Assembly (NCBI RefSeq): GCF_008974225.1
Contig: NZ_BKZR01000009.1
Span: 37,191 to 101,190 of the forward strand
Direction of reading: 5' to 3'
From: Weizmannia acidilactici
GTDB taxonomy: Bacteria > Bacillota > Bacilli > Bacillales > Bacillaceae_C
Length of the DNA stretch: 64,000 nt
The position numbers and the translations under genes were made by a program. Below are positions 58,860 through 64,000 of the stretch, in pieces (position 1 is the first letter of the stretch; every line of letters begins with the position of its first letter). The notes under the pieces are model-generated. The model was not told the origin of the DNA. It saw only the letters and a program-made list of their open reading frames with translations, and did no database searches.

Positions 58860-59005
58860 TTATGTTCGTGATCAATATGGATGACCGCGAAAACCGTTCC
58901 TCATGGCGCATCCGCGGACCTCCCCGTTCGAAGAAATTCTTCTTGCCCGCGGATCACTCAGGAGTCCCGGAAATGTGCGATCATCAACAAAAAAATTAGG
59001 TGATG
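58860..59005 (+). repeat. Degenerate interspersed repeat within the gal operon
   Basis: Between galM and galT, CATCCGCGGACC ... TTGCCCGCGGATC contains a GC-rich inverted repeat (ATCCGCGG / CCGCGGAT). It is followed by ACTCAGGAGTCCCGG and GCGATCATCAACAAAAAAA. The tail matches 9866-9888 and the inverse of about 4018-4055. It is an intergenic repeat inserted in an operon; it could end or tune transcription between galT and galM. Confidence 0.6.
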
Positions 59006-59020
59006 GGGTGTCCCGAAATG

Positions 59021-60514
59021 TTAAAGCTGCTGCAAAAACTTCCGGAACGCCTCTTTCCCTTTCTCGTCACGTTTAAACACGCCCGCATGGTGCAGCACTT
59101 GCAAAAAGACTTTGCCGACCTCGTTTCGGACGATACCCTGCACATTTTCCATCTGAATCGCACCGCCGTATTTTCGCTTCAGTTCCTGCGCCCAATCAAG
59201 GTGGTATTCGGCAATATCGTTCGGCTGCCCGAGCAGGTATTTTTCCACTTCGGCGAGTTCCGGTTTCAGCCGGGCCGGCAGTACCGCAAGCCCCATTACT
59301 TCGATAAGCCCAATATTTTCTTTTTTAATATGATGGACTTCGGCGTGCGGATGGAAAATGCCGAGCGGATGGACTTCGCTTGTCCGGTTGTTGCGGAGCA
59401 CAAGGTCAAGCTCAAAAATTCCCCCGCGTTTTCTTGCAATCGGCGTAATCGTGTTATGCGGCGTCCCGTTAGTTTCGGCGAGAATTTCCACCGACGGATC
59501 GCTGTATCCCTTCCAAACTTTTAAAATATGATCCGCCGCTGCCGCAAGTTTATCGGTTTCCGCGCTCCTCAGCCGGATTACCGGCATCGGCCATTTGACC
59601 ACAGCGGCATCCAGTCCCGGAAACGCCTTCATTTCAAAATGCCAATCATCCGCTGCTTTTGCCATTGCAAATTCATAACGCCCGCCTTGGTAATGGTCAT
59701 GCGATAAAATCGAACCGCCTACAATCGGCAGATCGGCATTGGAGCCGAGGAAATAGTGCGGGAACTTTTCCACAAATTCAAGCAATCTTTCAAACGTAGA
59801 CATGTCAATTTTCATATCACGGTGCGTTTCGGAGAGGACGATGCAATGCTCGTTGTAGTACACGTACGGCGAATACTGAAAATACCACGGCTCTTCGCCG
59901 AGTGTAAGCCGGATCAGGCGGTGGTTGGAACGCGCCGGGTGCCCGGTTCTGCCCGCATAGCCTTCATTTTCCATGCAAAGCAGGCATTTCGGATAATGCC
60001 CTTTTTTCGCCAATTTCTCCCGCGCAATGCTTTTCGGGTCTTTTTCCGGCTTCGATAAATTGATCGTGATGTCCAAATCGCCGTATTCCGTCGGCGCCTT
60101 ATAAACGATATTTTTTTGGATTTGTTTCATTTGAATATAATTGCTGTTTTTGCTTAAATCGTAAAAATAATCGGTTGCCTTCTCCGGATCTGCCGCATAC
60201 TTTCTCCAGAAAACTTTATTTACGATTGACGGCCGCGCCGTAAAGACATTCATGATATGGCTTGCAAAAATCTCTTTTTCATCAAACACGTCTTGGATAA
60301 TGCCATTTTCACAGGCATACTGCACAAGGATATCAAGCAGATCAGGAATATCCTGATCTGTCTTGGTTCCTTCCGATTGATGGAATTCATCCAGATGGAG
60401 AAGCGACAACACCTGGTTTCTTGCATAAATACGATCTTCATTTCCGATTAAATGGACGCGCACCGCCTGATCCACAAGCTGCCCGATCGTCTGATAAATG
60501 TCCAATTGTTTCAC
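59021..60514 (-). CDS. galT: UDP-glucose-hexose-1-phosphate uridylyltransferase, Gram-positive type
   Basis: A 497-residue GalT2-class enzyme, which transfers UMP from UDP-glucose to galactose-1-P. It shows AKKGHYPKCLLCMENEGYAGRTGHPARSNHRLI, YSPYVYYNEHCIVLSETHRDMKI, LPIVGGSILSHDHYQGG (HxH of the active site) and HPHAEVHHIKKENIGLIEVMG. Clearly different from the shorter E. coli-type enzyme. Its start overlaps the galE end by four bases. Confidence 0.96.
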   Translation of the reverse strand: MKQLDIYQTIGQLVDQAVRVHLIGNEDRIYARNQVLSLLHLDEFHQSEGTKTDQDIPDLLDILVQYACENGIIQDVFDEKEIFASHIMNVFTARPSIVNKVFWRKYAADPEKATDYFYDLSKNSNYIQMKQIQKNIVYKAPTEYGDLDITINLSKPEKDPKSIAREKLAKKGHYPKCLLCMENEGYAGRTGHPARSNHRLIRLTLGEEPWYFQYSPYVYYNEHCIVLSETHRDMKIDMSTFERLLEFVEKFPHYFLGSNADLPIVGGSILSHDHYQGGRYEFAMAKAADDWHFEMKAFPGLDAAVVKWPMPVIRLRSAETDKLAAAADHILKVWKGYSDPSVEILAETNGTPHNTITPIARKRGGIFELDLVLRNNRTSEVHPLGIFHPHAEVHHIKKENIGLIEVMGLAVLPARLKPELAEVEKYLLGQPNDIAEYHLDWAQELKRKYGGAIQMENVQGIVRNEVGKVFLQVLHHAGVFKRDEKGKEAFRKFLQQL

Positions 60515-61506
60515 CTTCTGTCATCGTAGCCGTTTGGATGGTGCTCATGCCAATTCCATGCATCTTGAATAATTTGTTCGATATCCGTTTTTTGCGGGTT
60601 CCAGCCGAGCACCCGTTTTGCTTTTTCGGAAGAAGCAATCAGTACGCTCGGGTCACCGGCGCGGCGTTCGCCGATCTTGACATTAAACGCTTTGTCGGTC
60701 ACTTTCCGGACAGTATCGACAATTTCTTTTACAGAGAATCCCTGGCTTGAGCCCAGGTTAAACACATCGCTTGCACCGCCGTTTTGCAAATACTTAAGCG
60801 CCAAAATATGGGCGGCAATCAAGTCTTCTACATGGATGTAGTCGCGGATGCATGTCCCGTCTTTTGTATCATAGTCTTCGCCGAAAATCGTAATCGCCTC
60901 GCGTTTGCCGAGCACCGTCTCCAATACAACCGGGATGAGGTGCGTTTCCGGATGGTGGTCTTCCCCGATTTCACCGGTCGTTCTTGCCCCGGCGACATTG
61001 AAGTAACGGAGTGCCACATATTTGATACCGTACGCTTTTTCGCACCATTTCATCATTTTTTCCATAGCCAGCTTTGTCTCGCCATATGTATTGGTCGGGT
61101 TGGTCGGCATGTCTTCCGTGATCGGCACGGTTTCCGGTTCGCCGTACGTGGCGGCGGTTGAAGAGAATACGATGTGCGGCACATGAAATTCTTTCATCAT
61201 TTCCAGCACAATCTGGGTGCCGTACACATTGTTGTCAAAATATTTGAGCGGCTGTTCCATCGATTCGCCAACAAGTGAATTTGCGGCAAAATGGATGACA
61301 GCATCAATTTTTTCTTTCCTAAAAACGTCCCGCATAAAGGCGCGGTCGCGGATATCGCCTTCGTAAAACTTCGCCTGCGGATGGATGGCACCGCGGTGGC
61401 CGGTCTGCAGGTTATCGATTACGACAACGTCATATTTTTGGTCAATCAATTGGTATACTGCGTGCGAGCCGATATAACCGGCGCCGCCCAATACTAAAAT
61501 GCCCAT
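60511..61506 (-). CDS. galE: UDP-glucose 4-epimerase
   Basis: A 331-residue short-chain dehydrogenase/epimerase. NAD-binding GGAGYIGSHAVYQL, catalytic YGETK (Tyr-x-x-x-Lys) after SSTAATYGEPETVPI, and the substrate loop YFNVAGARTTGEIGE. It interconverts UDP-glucose and UDP-galactose. It overlaps galK by 13 bases and galT by 4, indicating tight coupling. Confidence 0.97.
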   Translation of the reverse strand: MGILVLGGAGYIGSHAVYQLIDQKYDVVVIDNLQTGHRGAIHPQAKFYEGDIRDRAFMRDVFRKEKIDAVIHFAANSLVGESMEQPLKYFDNNVYGTQIVLEMMKEFHVPHIVFSSTAATYGEPETVPITEDMPTNPTNTYGETKLAMEKMMKWCEKAYGIKYVALRYFNVAGARTTGEIGEDHHPETHLIPVVLETVLGKREAITIFGEDYDTKDGTCIRDYIHVEDLIAAHILALKYLQNGGASDVFNLGSSQGFSVKEIVDTVRKVTDKAFNVKIGERRAGDPSVLIASSEKAKRVLGWNPQKTDIEQIIQDAWNWHEHHPNGYDDRR

Positions 61507-62684
61507 ACAAGTTCCTCCAGTGTGATTTCTTTTGCCCCGTCACCGATGCTTGCGGTGTAGAAGTCCGCGCGGTAGCCGATTTCTTTTTCATAAACGGCAC
61601 CGACATTTTGAATGAACGCGTCTACTTTATCATTTTCCACAATGGCGATGGCGCAGCCGCCAAAGCCGGCGCCCGTCATCCTGGCCCCAAGTACGCCTTC
61701 CTGTTTCCAGGCTGATTCCACCAATGTATCGAGTTCCTTCCCGGTCACTTCATAATCATCCCGCAAAGAACGGTGGGAGGCATTCATCAATTCCCCGAAA
61801 GCGGGCAGATCGCCTTGTTTTAAAGCTCCGAGCGCTTTTAATGTGCGCGCATTTTCATAGACGGCATGCTTTGCCCGTTTTCTCACAATCTCATTGTCTA
61901 TGATTTCTTTATTTTTTTCAAATGCATCTTCTGTCAAATCGCCGAGCGAGCGGATATCCAGCCTTTTTTGCAGCAGTTTAAGCGCCGTTTCGCATTCCGC
62001 GCGCCGTTCATTATATTTAGAATCCGCCAATTCGCGCCGTTTATTCGTATTCATGATTAAAATTTTATGATGGTCAAGCTTGATCGGCGCATATTCGTAT
62101 TGAAGCGTCGCGCAGTCCAACAGAATGCCGGCGTCTTTTTTGCCCATGCCGACCGCGAACTGGTCCATGATGCCGCTGTTGACACCGATAAATTGGTTTT
62201 CTGTCTTTTGCCCGAGTTTGACAAGGTCAAGGCGCTCCACTTTCAAATCAAATAATTTTTCAAGCATCACGCCCGTCAAAAGTTCAATTGAAGCGGAAGA
62301 AGACAAGCCGGCGCCATTCGGGATATTCCCGTAAATGAGGCAGTCAAATCCCTGTTCAATTTTCTGCCCGTCTTCTATCAAATATTTCAGCACGCCTTTC
62401 AGATAATTTGCCCAATCATGCGCTTTGTTGTAGTCCAGATCGTCCAGCGAGAATGCAATGATGCCTTTTTCTTTAAAATTTAAGGAGACAAGCCTTACTG
62501 TACGGTCATCGCGTTTCCGGACAAGCGCGTATGTCCCCATCGTAATCGCGCACGGAAATACATGCCCGCCGTTATAATCAGTATGCTCACCGATCAAATT
62601 AATCCTGCCGGGCGAAAAGAACGCGCGCTCCGCCTCCGTCCCAAAGTATTCGGTAAAAGCTGCAGTCAAATTCGGATTGCTCAT
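61494..62684 (-). CDS. galK: Galactokinase
   Basis: A 396-residue GHMP kinase. Substrate motif FFSPGRINLIGEHTDYNGGHVFPCAI, ATP-binding GAGLSSSASIEL, and the C-terminal ARMTGAGFGGCAIAIV. It phosphorylates galactose at C1, opening the Leloir pathway. The start at 62684 has AGGAGGAACG upstream. It is the first gene of galK-galE-galT-galM-galR. Confidence 0.97.
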   Translation of the reverse strand: MSNPNLTAAFTEYFGTEAERAFFSPGRINLIGEHTDYNGGHVFPCAITMGTYALVRKRDDRTVRLVSLNFKEKGIIAFSLDDLDYNKAHDWANYLKGVLKYLIEDGQKIEQGFDCLIYGNIPNGAGLSSSASIELLTGVMLEKLFDLKVERLDLVKLGQKTENQFIGVNSGIMDQFAVGMGKKDAGILLDCATLQYEYAPIKLDHHKILIMNTNKRRELADSKYNERRAECETALKLLQKRLDIRSLGDLTEDAFEKNKEIIDNEIVRKRAKHAVYENARTLKALGALKQGDLPAFGELMNASHRSLRDDYEVTGKELDTLVESAWKQEGVLGARMTGAGFGGCAIAIVENDKVDAFIQNVGAVYEKEIGYRADFYTASIGDGAKEITLEELVWAF

Positions 62685-62782
62685 ATTCGTTCCTCCTGTA
62701 GTTGGGTGTATGTTAAAAAATGAATTATGCAAGCAGTTTCTACAAGATTATCTTATACGAGCTGGTAAAAAAATTCAATCAT

Positions 62783-62806
62783 TTTTACTAAAATTTTTAC
62801 TAAAAT
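62783..62806. promoter_or_regulatory. Tandem 12-bp operator-like repeats upstream of galK
   Basis: TTTTTACTAAAA occurs twice end to end (62783-62794 and 62795-62806), about 100 bases before galK. Each half-site is nearly palindromic (TTTTAGTAAAA), as LacI-family operators often are. It is the likely binding region of the operon's LacI-type regulator. A possible -10 (TATAAG or GATAAT) lies between it and the gene. Confidence 0.55.
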
Positions 62807-62817
62807 TACATCCTGGA

Positions 62818-62854
62818 AAAAGCACACGCCGGAATGAAACCTGCGTGTGCTTTT
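62818..62854. terminator. Bidirectional-looking terminator after the acyl-CoA dehydrogenase gene
   Basis: AAAAGCACACGC and GCGTGTGCTTTT form a 12-bp stem with a 13-base loop, with a U-rich end on the minus strand. Confidence 0.85.
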
Positions 62855-62856
62855 CA

Positions 62857-63990
62857 TTAAGCCCTTTCCGCCAGCTGCATGATCACAGCATCATCCATCG
62901 GCGGGTTGTGGAGGCCGGCGCGGACATCGCGGTAATAGCGCTGCAGCGGGCTTTCGGCGGAAAGGCTGCGGGAGCCGACAACCCTCATGGCCAAATCCAC
63001 AACCTCAATTGCATTATTGGTAACTGTTAATTTAACAGCACCAAGTTCAGGGCCCATTTGTTTTCTTTTTTCTTTGCCTGCTTCATCCCACATTTTCGCC
63101 ACCGAATACAGGAAATGCCGCGACTGCATGATTTTCAGCTCCATTTCTCCGAATTTTTGCCGGATGACCGGCAGTTCCGCAATCGGATGATTCAAGCTGT
63201 TCGGCGTATACCACGTCGCAAAATGCACCGCTTCCCTCTTCGCCTGCTCCGCAATACCCAAATAACAGGCAGGGATATGGAGCAGATAGCCGGCCGGCTC
63301 CTTCTTATTCGTATGGAGTTCTGCCAGGGCTTCAAGCGGGACTTTAACATTCTCCAGCAATACATCATGGCTGCCGGTTGCCCTTAACGAGATGCTGTCC
63401 CAAGTTTCTACAACGGACAGGCCCGCCGCATTGCTCGGCACTACAAAACTTCCGACTTCTCCCTTTTCCGGAATCGTCGCGGTAACAATAAAGTAGTCGA
63501 GTACCGGGGACATCGTGGCAAAGGTTTTTCTGCCGTTCAGCACCCACCCCCCGTTTTTTCTTTCTGCGATTGTCGTCGGCATGCCGCCGCGCGTCGGGCT
63601 TCCGGTTTGTTCTTCTGTGACACATGTATTTATAAGCGCGCCGTTTACAACCGCTTTGCACATCCGTTCAAACAGCTGTGGATCCCATGTCCTTGTTTCA
63701 GATAAGTGCATCATGAGCCCCATATGCCAGCCGATGGAAAGTGCGGTTGAGCCGTCCGCAATCGCGATTTCTTCCTGCAGCCGCACGAGTTCATAAAGCG
63801 AAATCCCGCCTCCCCCGTATTCTTTCGGAACTGTGAGCTTTGTATAGCCCGCTCCTTTTAACTCTTCAATATTTTCATAAGGAAAGCGGCCTTGCATATC
63901 GTTGGCAGCCGCCCTTTCGTAAAAGGAACTGTTGATGAGGGTCATTAATTCCAACCTATCCCCCAATGTTTGAACTTTTAAAAAATCCAT
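62857..63990 (-). CDS. Acyl-CoA dehydrogenase family protein (YdbM-like)
   Basis: A 377-residue flavoprotein. The N-terminal helical domain has LTVPKEYGGGG, the middle domain CVTEEQTGSPTRGGMPTTI and GWVLNGRKTFATM (FAD and substrate contacts) and DSISLRATGSHDVLLENV. The C-terminal helical bundle has RVVGSRSLSAESPLQRYYRDVRAGLHNPP. The tail RDVRAGLHNPPMDD, without the usual catalytic-Glu YEG motif, is closer to acyl-CoA dehydrogenase-like oxidoreductases such as YdbM and SfnB than to classical beta-oxidation enzymes. ATG 63990 follows AGGGGATTAC at the window edge, so the gene appears complete. Confidence 0.85.
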   Translation of the reverse strand: MDFLKVQTLGDRLELMTLINSSFYERAAANDMQGRFPYENIEELKGAGYTKLTVPKEYGGGGISLYELVRLQEEIAIADGSTALSIGWHMGLMMHLSETRTWDPQLFERMCKAVVNGALINTCVTEEQTGSPTRGGMPTTIAERKNGGWVLNGRKTFATMSPVLDYFIVTATIPEKGEVGSFVVPSNAAGLSVVETWDSISLRATGSHDVLLENVKVPLEALAELHTNKKEPAGYLLHIPACYLGIAEQAKREAVHFATWYTPNSLNHPIAELPVIRQKFGEMELKIMQSRHFLYSVAKMWDEAGKEKRKQMGPELGAVKLTVTNNAIEVVDLAMRVVGSRSLSAESPLQRYYRDVRAGLHNPPMDDAVIMQLAERA

Positions 63991-64000
63991 GTAATCCCCT

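Noticed and set aside
1..64000. rRNA, tRNA and intact transposase genes
   Set aside because: None recognised on either strand by reading; small or divergent tRNAs could only be excluded with a covariance-model scan.

Overview
The window comes from a Gram-positive, endospore-forming, motile member of the Bacillaceae. Gene order closely follows the Bacillus subtilis stretch from ftsEX through prfB-secA-hpf, the late flagellar cluster and comF to degSU and tagO. Moderate GC, the repeat content and a galKETMR operon would fit Heyndrickxia (Bacillus) coagulans or a close relative, but the species is inferred and not proven. Most genes lie on the minus strand.

Layout: 1-276 holds the N-terminus of a cardiolipin synthase cut by the window edge. 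569-11691 carries cell-wall and housekeeping genes: an M23 peptidase with a CwlO-like coiled coil next to ftsX-ftsE, a lipoprotein cytochrome c, a YitT protein, prfB with its programmed frameshift, secA, a split chromate transporter pair and hpf. 11954-15193 is fliT-fliS-fliD-flaG. 15408-20753 is an unrelated insert: a Gly/Tyr-rich small protein, 3-methyladenine glycosylase, a LonC-type protease and two unknowns, one apparently frameshifted. About 20.8-26.4 kb is strikingly AT-rich and holds an SGNH-type protein and a 1019-residue double glycosyltransferase directly downstream of flagellin. I read it as a candidate flagellin-modification island.

26385-32714 continues the flagellar and competence cluster: hag (with a sigma-D promoter and CsrA sites), csrA, fliW, flgL, flgK, flgN, flgM, yvyF, comFC, comFA. 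34412-38319 holds degV, degU, degS and yvyE. 38363-47474 is envelope-related: tagO, a sigma-D-driven glucosaminidase, a PbpC-type transpeptidase, a chemoreceptor and a LysM-NlpC/P60 endopeptidase. 47584-50153 is nagA-nagB-nagR with a near-ideal NagR operator. After an MFS exporter come metA, manA, a VOC protein, cvfB, two very small genes, a YdjO-like protein and the gal operon (galK-galE-galT-galM and a LacI-type regulator). An acyl-CoA dehydrogenase closes the window.

Many intergenic gaps carry members of a dispersed non-coding repeat family. Its members have GGGGCTGTCCC-like ends and internal units of about 50 bp built on an AACGGTTCTGAG / AGAACCGTT core. A second, more degenerate family carries an AGGAGTC...ATCATCAACA signature. 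These repeats, together with the flagellin-linked island, are the least explained parts of the window. No rRNA, tRNA, CRISPR array or intact transposase gene was seen.
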